From positions 1-23,376 of the forward strand of contig CAZMJP010000013.1 of assembly GCA_964566895.1 (NCBI GenBank): 23,376 bases of DNA, in the 5' to 3' direction. Source of the stretch: CAZMJP01 sp964566895 (GTDB taxonomy: Bacteria > Patescibacteriota > Patescibacteriia > UBA2591 > UBA6264). The notes under the pieces are model-generated. The model saw only the letters and a program-made list of their open reading frames with translations, did no database searches and was not told where the DNA came from. A program made the position numbers and the translations under genes. Shown piece by piece: positions 13,714-21,561 of the stretch (the stretch's first letter is position 1; the number at the start of each line of letters is the position of its first letter).

Positions 13714-14782
13714 TTAAGATAAATTAATTCCGTTTTTCCCGGCACTGTCCCCGGCAAGATAACCCGTGCTCCAGCAGGACTGCAAATTATACCCGCCGGT
13801 CGGACCGTCAAGATTAAGTATTTCGCCGGCAAAATACAGATTATCAATCAATTTTGATTTCATGGTTTTGGGGTCCACCTCACTCAAATCCACCCCGCCC
13901 GAAGTAATAATCGCCTTATCATACCCAGCTAAACCCTTGACTTCCAAATTAAATTCCTTGAGAAAATGAATCAATCTTTTCCTCTCTTCCCGAGTGATTA
14001 AGTTGATTCTTTTATTCGCCTCAATCCCAGAAAGCCCGACGATAACAGGAATAAGTTTCCGGGGGAGGAGTTTATCAAGCCCGTTCCTGAATATCTTGTT
14101 ACTCATTTGTCGCCAATCTTTTTGCACCCTTTTATCAAGCTCGGTAAAACTCAAAGTTGGCTTGAAATCTATTTGAATCCTGATATCCCCCGGCAACTCT
14201 TGACCTATTTCTCTGCTTAAATCAAGGATGATTGGCCCGCTCATCCCATTAGCGGTAAAAAGGGCTTCTCCAAACTCCGAATCAACCTTTTTATTATTCT
14301 TATAAAAAGAAATCTTAACGTTTTTTAAACTTAAACCCTCAAGACTTTTGACTATTTTCTCCTTGACAATAATCGGCGTAAGAGACGGAGATAATTCAGT
14401 AATGGTATGACCTAATTTCTTTAGCCATTTATAACCGTCGCCGGTTGAGCCGGTTTCCGGGCGCGTTTTCCCGCCCGGACAAACAATAAATTTATCGGCC
14501 GTTATTTCTTCTTTATTGGCGAGGAGAACTTTATCAATTCTCCCGTTTTTATTCACTATTTCTTCAACTTTCGTCCCTGTTNNNNNNNNNNNNNNNNNNN
14601 NNNNNNNNNNNNNNNNNNNNNNNNNNNNNNNNNNNNNNNNNNNNNNNNNNNNNNNNNNNNNNNNNNNNNNNNNNNNNNNNNTTTTTCTCAATTAGAACGA
14701 CCTTGGCGCCAAACTCGCCAGCCCGGCCAGCCGCCATTATTCCGGCCGGTCCGCCACCGATAACCGCTACATCATATTTCAT
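13714..14782 (-). CDS. HI0933/BaiN-family FAD-dependent oxidoreductase, interrupted by a scaffold gap
   Basis: The N-terminal part is MKYDVAVIGGGPAGIMAAGR with the FAD-binding GGGPAG and acidic strand end VVLIEK. After 100 N come VEEIVNKNG, KFIVCPGGKTRPETGSTGDG, the LSPSLTPIIV segment, FTANGMSGPIILDLSR, ITSGGVDLSEVDPKTM and the end motif FAGEILNLDGPTGGYNLQ. These are hallmarks of the YhiN/HI0933 flavoprotein family (about 400-420 residues). The visible parts are short by some 80-90 residues, so the gap is nearer 250 bases. The true substrate is unknown. I chose the ATG at 14780-14782 rather than 14789-14791 because the TATAAT box overlaps the upstream ATG, leaving a leaderless start. Confidence 0.88.
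14582..14681. other. Scaffold gap of 100 N
   Basis: Exactly 100 N inside the flavoprotein gene. The two flanking coding parts lie in different frames, so the length is a placeholder. Confidence 0.97.
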
Positions 14783-14789
14783 ACAATCC

Positions 14790-14795
14790 ATTATA
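14790..14795 (-). promoter_or_regulatory. Extended -10 box of the flavoprotein gene
   Basis: The minus strand reads TGATATAAT, an extended -10 (TGn-TATAAT), seven bases before the ATG at 14782. No good -35 is seen, which is usual for extended -10 promoters. Transcription would begin at or next to the ATG. Confidence 0.6.
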
Positions 14796-14858
14796 TCACA
14801 ACCAAACTTCTCTTAAAATACCCTACCTTGACAAGATTATTCCAATATTCCCAATAGG

Positions 14859-15155
14859 TCAAATCTTAAATAATTTCCGCAGTTCTATTTTTGCTTGTTC
14901 TAAAACCCTTTTCCGCGCCGGCTTTAAATTTTTGCCGGCCCGGTTAATATAAAAATTAAGCATTGACATGGCCGATTGAAACGAAGTTCCTTTGCGATTC
15001 AAACTCTGCTCAGCCGATTTCTTGAGCGATTGAGCAACTTTTTGCGGGTTATTCCAAGTAAAAACGCCTTGTTCCAATTCTAAGGCAAAACTATGTTTGG
15101 TAACATAATCCGACCAGTATTTAGTTTTATTTTTCCCCCTCTGATTCTTGCCCAT
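14859..15155 (-). CDS. DUF3175-like protein
   Basis: 98 residues from the ATG at 15155. The longer frame from 15179 would overlap the upstream gene, and AGGA lies just before the 15155 ATG. KYWSDYVTKHSFALELEQGVF, then QSLKKSAEQS, RKGTSFQSAMSMLNFYINRAG and ARKRVLEQAKIELRKLF match the pattern I know for DUF3175 (W-x-V-T, L-x-LE-GVF, SLKRSAE, AMSML-FYINRAGK). It is basic, soluble and mostly helical, with function unknown. The start is 5 bases after the stop of the radical SAM gene, and its Shine-Dalgarno overlaps that stop (TTTTAGGAT). Translation is therefore probably coupled. Confidence 0.8.
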   Translation of the reverse strand: MGKNQRGKNKTKYWSDYVTKHSFALELEQGVFTWNNPQKVAQSLKKSAEQSLNRKGTSFQSAMSMLNFYINRAGKNLKPARKRVLEQAKIELRKLFKI

Positions 15156-15160
15156 ATATC

Positions 15161-15883
15161 CTAAAATAAAACTTGACAAGGGATATTTTCTTTTTTAAAA
15201 AGACAGGCCAACCCATCCCCGTTTTGTATTTTTTTTAATTGATGTTTTTGATAAACCCAATCGGCATAATGATAATTCATTCTGTCAATTATTACATAAT
15301 CCGCCTTCCCCTTCAATTTAGAGACCAAAATCTCCGCTCTTGGCAAAAGAGGGGCTATCATCGCGTAAGTTTTGATTCCCTGTCGATGCAATTTGCCCAA
15401 AGCTTTAATTCTTTCTTTAACCGGAGAGGTTCTTGGTTCAAAAATTCTTTTAATTTTTTCATCTCCTGTCGCGACACTAAACCCGACCTCTATCCCCCGA
15501 AATCTCTTAAATAATTCCAAATCCCTCAAGACCAAGGGCGATTTTGTCTGAATGGCGACCGGCCAATCGCTCTTCTGTAAAATCTCCAAACATTTTTTCG
15601 TCAGCTCGTACTTCTTTTCAATCGGCTGATAAGGATCGCAGACCCCGCTTATCCAAACCCGGCCAATCTTCTTTTTCTTTATTTCCCGAGCAAGTAATTC
15701 CGGCGCGTTAATTTTAACATCAACAAACTCTCCCCATTTTTCTTTGTGGCCGCTGAACCTTTTCATAAATTTAGCATAACAATACGAACAGCCGTGCTGG
15801 CAACCAAGATAAGGATTAATAGTCCAATCATAAACCCCTGATTTCGAAAGAATATTTTTTGCCCGAATTTCTTTGATTTTCAT
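15161..15883 (-). CDS. SPL-type radical SAM protein
   Basis: 240 residues from the ATG at 15883 (MKIKEIRAKNIL); a TTG two codons upstream is less likely. NPYLGCQHGCSYCYA has the C-x3-C-x2-C cluster (Cys28, Cys32, Cys35) that binds the 4Fe-4S/S-adenosylmethionine centre. WISGVCDPYQPIEKKYELT, VAIQTKSPLVLRDLEL, VGFSVATGDE and RTSPVKERIKAL are shared with the spore photoproduct lyase-like (SplB/Rv2578c) radical SAM group. Known SPL repairs UV thymine lesions, but most relatives in non-sporulators are uncharacterised, so substrate is open. It is coupled to the DUF3175-like gene downstream and separated from the glycosyltransferase upstream by a terminator. Confidence 0.87.
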   Translation of the reverse strand: MKIKEIRAKNILSKSGVYDWTINPYLGCQHGCSYCYAKFMKRFSGHKEKWGEFVDVKINAPELLAREIKKKKIGRVWISGVCDPYQPIEKKYELTKKCLEILQKSDWPVAIQTKSPLVLRDLELFKRFRGIEVGFSVATGDEKIKRIFEPRTSPVKERIKALGKLHRQGIKTYAMIAPLLPRAEILVSKLKGKADYVIIDRMNYHYADWVYQKHQLKKIQNGDGLACLFKKENIPCQVLF

Positions 15884-15900
15884 TTTCAAACCCCAAAATT

Positions 15901-15926
15901 AGAAGGGGTCTCCTTGCGCCCCTTCT
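15901..15926 (-). terminator. Intrinsic terminator after the second GT2 gene
   Basis: AGAAGGGG (15901-15908) pairs with CCCCTTCT (15919-15926) across a ten-base loop. In the minus direction the stem is followed by AATTTT. It lies just after the GT2 stop at 15931, before the radical SAM start. Confidence 0.75.
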
Positions 15927-15930
15927 TCTT

Positions 15931-16680
15931 TCATCCCTCCAAGTCCTCAAAGATAATTTTTTTCAGCCGTTGGTAGCTGATTTTAAGGTAATCAGCCAAA
16001 CCGTGTAAAAATTCCGATTTGACTTTTTTACGGGGAGAAGTTTTGACGGAAACGGTTTGCTGAAAAACCTGCCACACTTCCCGAGCATAAGCCATTAGCC
16101 AGTCCTTTTGTTTTTTTTGTTTGACAAAATGGTATTCGGAACGGAAAACAAGAGGGACGATAATCATCTTCTTCTCCCTGAATTTTTCATTAAGGAAAAC
16201 CTCTAATCCGTAGTTAGTTTTTTCAATCTCTTTAATTAAAGGAACAAGGCTGTCTTTTTGGAAGCAACGTTGGCCGCAAAACCGCCAGTAAGTGCGGCGA
16301 AGTGGATTTTGGGCAGAAATAAGACCGGCAACGGTCATATCAGCCCAGCCCTCTATAACCGGCCGAGAGAGAGAATAGAGATGACGAGATTCAAGATTGA
16401 GAAGGTCAGCGTCAAGAAATAAAAGATACGGATTGAGAGCCGCCTTAATTCCCTGAGCTACGGCGTAACCCTTGCCGCGACTCTTGGCTAAACTAATAAT
16501 TTTAATCTTCTTCGCCAGCGGTTTTAGTTTAGCTAAAGTATCGTCTTGAGAACCGTCGTTGACAACAATAACCTCATTAATCTGAGGCGTTTTTAAACAA
16601 ACCTCTACTACCCCGGCAATGGTTTGACCTTCATTATAAGCGGGAATAATACAGGTAATGGTTTTAGCGCTTTCACTCAT
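15931..16680 (-). CDS. GT2-family glycosyltransferase (polyprenyl-phosphate type likely)
   Basis: 249 residues from the ATG at 16680. The longer frame to 16716 would start inside the -35 box. TCIIPAYNEGQTIAGVVEV, VVNDGSQDDT and LFLDADLLN (DxD metal site) are the three GT-A motifs. SRGKGYAVAQGIKAA between them is typical of the dolichol-phosphate mannosyltransferase/polyprenyl glycosyltransferase branch. LRRTYWRFCGQRCFQK and EKTNYGLEVFLNEKF follow. There is no membrane helix, and the tail is basic. It likely moves a sugar from a nucleotide sugar to a lipid carrier or glycan at the inner membrane face; donor unknown. It has its own strong promoter and a terminator, so it is a one-gene unit. Confidence 0.88.
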   Translation of the reverse strand: MSESAKTITCIIPAYNEGQTIAGVVEVCLKTPQINEVIVVNDGSQDDTLAKLKPLAKKIKIISLAKSRGKGYAVAQGIKAALNPYLLFLDADLLNLESRHLYSLSRPVIEGWADMTVAGLISAQNPLRRTYWRFCGQRCFQKDSLVPLIKEIEKTNYGLEVFLNEKFREKKMIIVPLVFRSEYHFVKQKKQKDWLMAYAREVWQVFQQTVSVKTSPRKKVKSEFLHGLADYLKISYQRLKKIIFEDLEG

Positions 16681-16687
16681 ATAAATA

Positions 16688-16716
16688 ATTATAACAGGAA
16701 TAAAGACAATTGACAA
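16688..16716 (-). promoter_or_regulatory. Strong promoter, leaderless start of second GT2 gene
   Basis: On the minus strand, TTGTCA (16711-16716), a 17-base spacer and TATAAT (16688-16693), then seven bases to the ATG at 16680. RNA polymerase would start at or one base from the A of ATG, so the mRNA should be leaderless. Confidence 0.82.
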
Positions 16717-16833
16717 TAAATTTTCTTAACTTTTTTCAAAAAATAATCTCAAAAAGAAACAACAAAATAAAAAACAAAAAAATCCACAATCTGAAAGCGG
16801 GATTCTTCCGATGATTTTTTAAAAATTAATTGA

Positions 16834-17679
16834 CTAATAAGAAGGAATAAAAATCGTCGGGTCAAAAATATCAATCTCCGGGATAACCTGTATTTCTGTT
16901 GAATAAGGAATAGACGGCCAATTCAGCTCTATCTGACGTTCTTCATTACTTAATAATCTTTTAACCGGCAAAATATTAACCCCGACAATTTTGTTTCCTT
17001 GGTAAAGAATAACGATAAAATTCACCTGCCAAAAATTGTAAACAGAGTGATTTTTAATTTTAAAAAGGATTTTGGGCAAAGAAATCATCTTTTGTTCCGG
17101 GACAGCGAAACCAAGCTCGATATCACTGACCTCTAATTTTGACAAAATTTGCAAAGGGCTCTGCTCAGTTGGTCGAACCCGCCGCCAGTCAATTTTTGAA
17201 AAGGCAACTCCAAGATTCGCCGGCTCTCCTTCTATCGCCTGTCTAAAAACAAAGAGATATTTTTCTTGATTAGGCAAGATAAAACTCTCCTTTGGATTTG
17301 TTCTTTTATCACCCCAGAAAAAATAATACTCAATTACCGGAATTCTCCATTGACCATTGGGATTTTTAACCTTAACCACTAAATCATATTGTTGGGTTCC
17401 CGGGTAATAAACCAATGTTTTCTCGCCAATTATTAAATCATCGGGGGCAAAATGTCGGTTAAGTGAAACATAATCGATTCTCTCAAAAGTCAACTCTTTA
17501 AGCATTAGTTCATGAACTTCGGTTAAGGCGACATAAATAATAAACTGGTATAAAGCCGCTGCCAAAACAATAAGATTAAAAACGCCTAAGAAACCAACCA
17601 ATATTTGATAAAATCTCCTTTTATGACTTAGATACCACCGAGCAAACCTTAATTGTTTTAGGGTTAAATCGTCATCCAT
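16834..17679 (-). CDS. Single-helix membrane-anchored protein of unknown function
   Basis: 281 residues. A charged N-terminus (RFARWYLSHKRRFY) leads into one long hydrophobic helix at about residues 25-51, then a mostly beta-rich domain predicted outside the membrane. The exported part has repeated short strands (YDLVVKVKNPNGQWRIP, FKIKNHSVYNFWQVNFIVIL) around a KNP/KNHS-type turn. They look like two related Ig-like or NEAT-like beta units, but I see no named domain. No Cys, protease or sugar-enzyme motif was found. It is divergent from the small membrane gene at 17824; its own promoter is not clear (TATTAT at 17692-17697 is a candidate -10). It could be a cell-envelope protein; this is inference from topology only. 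Confidence 0.72.
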   Translation of the reverse strand: MDDDLTLKQLRFARWYLSHKRRFYQILVGFLGVFNLIVLAAALYQFIIYVALTEVHELMLKELTFERIDYVSLNRHFAPDDLIIGEKTLVYYPGTQQYDLVVKVKNPNGQWRIPVIEYYFFWGDKRTNPKESFILPNQEKYLFVFRQAIEGEPANLGVAFSKIDWRRVRPTEQSPLQILSKLEVSDIELGFAVPEQKMISLPKILFKIKNHSVYNFWQVNFIVILYQGNKIVGVNILPVKRLLSNEERQIELNWPSIPYSTEIQVIPEIDIFDPTIFIPSY

Positions 17680-17764
17680 ACTTTAGGACAAATAATACTC
17701 CAATAATTAAATGGACTTAATCACTTATACCCAGTATACTAAAAATTCTCCGTCAAGTAAAGGC

Positions 17765-17792
17765 TTGGCAAGATATTATTATGTGTTAAAAT
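17765..17792 (+). promoter_or_regulatory. Promoter for the small membrane gene at 17824
   Basis: TTGGCA (17765-17770), a 16-base spacer and TAAAAT (17787-17792). The start site would fall near 17799, giving a short AT-rich leader of about 25 bases with no Shine-Dalgarno. Confidence 0.55.
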
Positions 17793-17823
17793 GTTAATAC
17801 GTTTAATTATTAAATAATTTATT

Positions 17824-18105
17824 ATGACTAGTCAAAACCTTTTTTACATCACTGCCAGCGGAGCGATTATTTTCATCGCTATTCTCTGTATTGTTTTAGC
17901 AATTATTGCTATTATTATTGCTTGCCGAATCGCCAAGTTCTCCCGCAACTTATCAAGAGCCTCAGAAAAAGTCAGCCAAACGTTGGAAGAAATAAAACAA
18001 AAAGTAAAAATTTCAGCCTTAATCGGCGTATTTAGCGAAGGACTAAAAGATTTAGTCGACCTCATCAGGGAAAAAAAAGAAAGCAAGAAAAAGAATAAAA
18101 AATAA
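17824..18105 (+). CDS. Small membrane protein with coiled-coil tail (DUF948-like)
   Basis: 93 residues. One strongly hydrophobic helix (about residues 8-33, Ile/Ala-rich) is followed by an amphipathic region with heptad character (FSRNLSRASEKVSQTLEEIKQ) and a very basic Lys-rich end (REKKESKKKNKK). This layout resembles DUF948/YtxG-type small envelope proteins, but length and similarity are too low to assign. It could act as a membrane-tethered coiled coil. It has its own promoter and precedes dnaE by 128 bases filled with a repeat, so a shared transcript is uncertain. Confidence 0.65.
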   Translation: MTSQNLFYITASGAIIFIAILCIVLAIIAIIIACRIAKFSRNLSRASEKVSQTLEEIKQKVKISALIGVFSEGLKDLVDLIREKKESKKKNKK

Positions 18106-18122
18106 AATTTATGATGATATAA

Positions 18123-18219
18123 GAACATGGGAACATAAAAACGTTCTCCGCTTTCGGCGGACAAAAGAATAAATTTCTGTAAAAAAATCCTTTATGTTCC
18201 ATTGCTAAAATGTTATAAC
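18123..18219. repeat. GAACAT-type inverted repeat with inner TCCGC hairpin, upstream of dnaE
   Basis: GAACATGGGAACATAAA (18123-18139) faces TTTATGTTCCATTGC with AAAATGTTATAAC (18191-18219). Between them is a small hairpin, TCCGC-TTTCG-GCGGA (18147-18161). The right arm runs up to the dnaE promoter area. It is the same word family as at 10503, 12463 and 23064. Confidence 0.6.
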
Positions 18220-18221
18220 GC

Positions 18222-18227
18222 CATAAT
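18222..18227 (+). promoter_or_regulatory. Possible -10 box of dnaE
   Basis: CATAAT lies six bases before the dnaE ATG, the geometry seen at the two clear leaderless promoters of this window. TATAAC at 18214-18219 is an alternative. Neither has a good -35, so this is tentative. Confidence 0.35.
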
Positions 18228-18233
18228 GAAATT

Positions 18234-21200
18234 ATGTTCACCCATCTTCACGTTCATAGTCATTATTCACTCCTGGACGGCTTAGCTAGAATTGATGAAC
18301 TAATCAAGGCAGTAAAAAGACATAAAATGAAAGCTTTAGCTTTGACCGATCACGGTGTTATGTACGGCGTCATTGAATTTTATTCTAAAGCCAAGGCGGC
18401 TGGCATCAAACCAATCATCGGCATTGAAGCCTATTTAGCCCGATACGGACATTTAAATAAAAGACCAAAAATAGACGAAAAACCTTACCACCTAATCCTC
18501 TTGGCTAAAAACGACCAGGGATATAAAAACTTAATTAAACTGACCACCATTGCCCATCTCGAGGGCTTTTATTATAAACCGAGGGTCGACGACGAAATTT
18601 TACAAAAATATTGCTCGGGTTTAATCGCCCTAACCGCCTGCTGTCAGGGAGAAATTCCGCAATTAATTATTGAAAATCAGTTAGAAAAAGCGGAAAAGGC
18701 AATTTTAAAATATAACGAACTCTTCGGCCAAGGAAATTTTTATTTAGAAGTTCAAGACCACCCCGGAATTAAAGAACAAATTTTAGTTAACAAAGCTCTT
18801 TGCAAATTATCTAAAAAATATAATATCCCCCTCGTCGCGACCAATGACGTTCATTATATCGAACCTGAAGACGCCGAGATCCAAGATATCCTGCTTTGTT
18901 TACAAACTAAAAAAAAGAAAAAAGACAAAGACCGACTCTATATGCTCAGTGACGATTTTTCACTCCGCTCTCCAAAAAAAATGGTGGACAGTTTTAAAAA
19001 TTATCCCGAAGCTATCTCGAACACGGAAAAAATCGCCCAGGAGTGCAATTTAGAAATTGAATTGGGTAAAACCAAACTCCCCTATTTCCCTCTGCCCGAG
19101 AACAAAACGGCAGACCAGTACTTAAAAGAGTTATCTGAAAAAAATATTTCCGCTCGTTACTCTAAAAAAACCAAAGAAATCTCAGACCGACTGGAATACG
19201 AACTGTCGGTAATAAAAGAGACCGGCTTTGCCTCGTATTTCTTAATTGTCCAAGACTTTGTCAACTGGGCTAAAGAAAATGGGGTAGTTACCGGGCCAGG
19301 CCGCGGATCAGCCGCGGGATCTATTGTCTCGTATATTCTCAATATCACCAATATCGACCCTTTAAAATATAACCTTCTTTTCGAGAGATTCCTAACCGAT
19401 TCGCGGATTGCCCCTCCGGATATTGATTTAGATTTTGCTGATACCCGACGCGATGAAGTAATCCGCTATGTTGAAGACAAATACGGCCGCGACCACGTCG
19501 CCCAAATTATCACTTTCGGCACTATGGCTGCCCGAGCCGCCATTAGAGACGTTGGCCGAGCTTTGGATTACCCTTACACCTTTTGCGACAAACTGGCTAA
19601 AATGGTCCCTTTTAACAAATCTCTTAAACAAGCCCTGAGTATGGCTGCGGATTTAAAAACGACTTACGAGACCAATGCCGACGCCAGGAAAATCATTGAC
19701 ACAGCTAAGAAATTAGAAGGTGTGGCTCGCCACGCTTCAAGGCATGCTTGCGGCGTGGTTATTACTCCGGAACCATTAGCCCAATATGCTCCAACTCAAT
19801 ACGATGTCTCCGGTCAAGAAAAAACCATTATTACTCAATATGAAATGAATGCTATTGAAAGTCTCGGACTTTTGAAAATGGATTTTTTGGGATTAAAAAA
19901 TTTAACTGTTATTGAAACATCTCTGAAGCTTGTCAAATACAATCATCAAAAAGACATTGATATTGACCAAATTCCGCTCGATGATAAAAAAACGTTCAAT
20001 CTCTTTAAAAAAGCGGAAACCACCGGAGTCTTTCAGCTGGAAGGCGATATGATGCGGCACTATTTAAAACAACTGAAACCAACTGAATTAGAAGACATTA
20101 TCATTATGGTCGCCCTTTACCGACCCGGGCCAATGGAGTTAATCCCGGAATATATTGCGGGAAAACACGGCCGCAAAAAACCATATTATCTTCACCCAAA
20201 ATTAAAACCTATTTTGGAAAAAACATACGGCGTAGCGGTTTTCCAAGAACAGCTACTCCAAATTGTCCGCGATTTAGCCGGATTTTCTTTGTCCGAAGCC
20301 GACGTTTTACGAAAAGCTGTAGGCAAAAAAATCCCTAAACTACTTCAAGAACAAAAGGCGAAATTCATCTCCGGCTGCCTTAAGAATAAAATCCCCCGCC
20401 AAATAGCCGAACAGACCTTCGCTTTTATCGAGCCGTTTGCCGGCTATGGCTTCAATAGAAGTCACGCCGCCTGTTACGCTACCATTGCTTATCAAACCGC
20501 TTATTTAAAAGCCAACTACCCGATTGAATTTATGGCCGCTCTTCTAACCTCAGACCAAAATGCCATTGACCGAATCGCGATTGAAATTGAGGAAGCGAGA
20601 AAAATGAATATCGAGGTTCTCCCGCCGGATGTTAACGAGAGTTATAAGAACTTTACCGTGGTAAGAGACAAGATAAGGTTCGGACTTTTAGCAATTAAAA
20701 ACGTCGGCGGAGGGATAGTCAAAAGTATCATTGATGAACGAGAAGAAAACGGGAAATATCAAGACTTGGAAGACTTTTTAAGCCGAGTCCACTCTAAGGA
20801 CTTGAATAAAAAATCCCTGGAAAGTCTAATTAAAGGCGGAGCGACAGACCAATTTGGCGAACGCAACCAATTATTGCAAAACGTGGAGACGTTGCTCGAA
20901 TTTTCCAGAAAAAAACAAAAAGACAAAGAAAATGGACAAACAACTCTCTTCGGTTTGTTCTCCCTGGGCGGTAGATTAAGTCTAAAATTAAAAAAATACC
21001 CTCCAGCCGAACACCAACAAAAACTTCTCTGGGAAAAAGAATTATTAGGACTTTTTATTTCCGACCACCCTTTGAGACAGTATGAAGCGACTCTAAAAAA
21101 ATACGCCCAACCAATTGGACAATTTAAAATTAGCGCCAATGAAGAAAACCCCGAAGCGGAAATAAACTCCCAGAATAAAATTTTCCCTCCCCGCCCGGAA

Positions 21201-21521
21201 AACCGGATAAATGGGCAAAATGGTTCCCAATCAGTCGTAAGTTCTCCGGTTAAAATTGTCGGGCTAATAACCAAAATCAAAAAAATCATCACCTCAGACA
21301 AACAAACAATGCTTTTCGTTAAAATAGAAGATTCAACCGGCGAAATTGAGGTTATTGTCTTCCCCAAAATTTTTAAACTCACCCCTGGCCTTTGGCAAGA
21401 AAACAAAATAATCCGCGTTTCCGGCCGCCTTTCTGACAAAGATGGCGTGCCAAAAGTAATCGCCGAAGACGCCCGGGAAGTAACAAAAGACACCCTTGAT
21501 GACCTGTTGCTGAAATCTTAA
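18234..21521 (+). CDS. dnaE: DNA polymerase III subunit alpha
   Basis: A 1095-residue C-family replicative polymerase. The N-terminal PHP domain begins FTHLHVHSHYSLLDG and has LTDHGVMYG and ATNDVHYI. The palm carries GPGRGSAAGS and PPDIDLDFAD, where Asp398 and Asp400 match catalytic D401/D403 of E. coli; Asp550 (KMDFLGLKNL) is the third. FAGYGFNRSHAACYA, the fingers/beta-binding region, tandem helix-hairpin-helix region near residues 820-870 and a C-terminal OB fold (VKIVGLITKIKKI) follow. It extends primers at the fork with the sliding clamp. Histidines lost from E. coli DnaE in the PHP start motif are kept here, as in DnaE enzymes with PHP proofreading. There is no intein or frameshift. It probably heads a transcript with the next two genes. 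Confidence 0.97.
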   Translation: MFTHLHVHSHYSLLDGLARIDELIKAVKRHKMKALALTDHGVMYGVIEFYSKAKAAGIKPIIGIEAYLARYGHLNKRPKIDEKPYHLILLAKNDQGYKNLIKLTTIAHLEGFYYKPRVDDEILQKYCSGLIALTACCQGEIPQLIIENQLEKAEKAILKYNELFGQGNFYLEVQDHPGIKEQILVNKALCKLSKKYNIPLVATNDVHYIEPEDAEIQDILLCLQTKKKKKDKDRLYMLSDDFSLRSPKKMVDSFKNYPEAISNTEKIAQECNLEIELGKTKLPYFPLPENKTADQYLKELSEKNISARYSKKTKEISDRLEYELSVIKETGFASYFLIVQDFVNWAKENGVVTGPGRGSAAGSIVSYILNITNIDPLKYNLLFERFLTDSRIAPPDIDLDFADTRRDEVIRYVEDKYGRDHVAQIITFGTMAARAAIRDVGRALDYPYTFCDKLAKMVPFNKSLKQALSMAADLKTTYETNADARKIIDTAKKLEGVARHASRHACGVVITPEPLAQYAPTQYDVSGQEKTIITQYEMNAIESLGLLKMDFLGLKNLTVIETSLKLVKYNHQKDIDIDQIPLDDKKTFNLFKKAETTGVFQLEGDMMRHYLKQLKPTELEDIIIMVALYRPGPMELIPEYIAGKHGRKKPYYLHPKLKPILEKTYGVAVFQEQLLQIVRDLAGFSLSEADVLRKAVGKKIPKLLQEQKAKFISGCLKNKIPRQIAEQTFAFIEPFAGYGFNRSHAACYATIAYQTAYLKANYPIEFMAALLTSDQNAIDRIAIEIEEARKMNIEVLPPDVNESYKNFTVVRDKIRFGLLAIKNVGGGIVKSIIDEREENGKYQDLEDFLSRVHSKDLNKKSLESLIKGGATDQFGERNQLLQNVETLLEFSRKKQKDKENGQTTLFGLFSLGGRLSLKLKKYPPAEHQQKLLWEKELLGLFISDHPLRQYEATLKKYAQPIGQFKISANEENPEAEINSQNKIFPPRPENRINGQNGSQSVVSSPVKIVGLITKIKKIITSDKQTMLFVKIEDSTGEIEVIVFPKIFKLTPGLWQENKIIRVSGRLSDKDGVPKVIAEDAREVTKDTLDDLLLKS

Positions 21522-21561
21522 AAATAAAGTAAAATGAGAGAAAAATAAAACATCTTGATTT

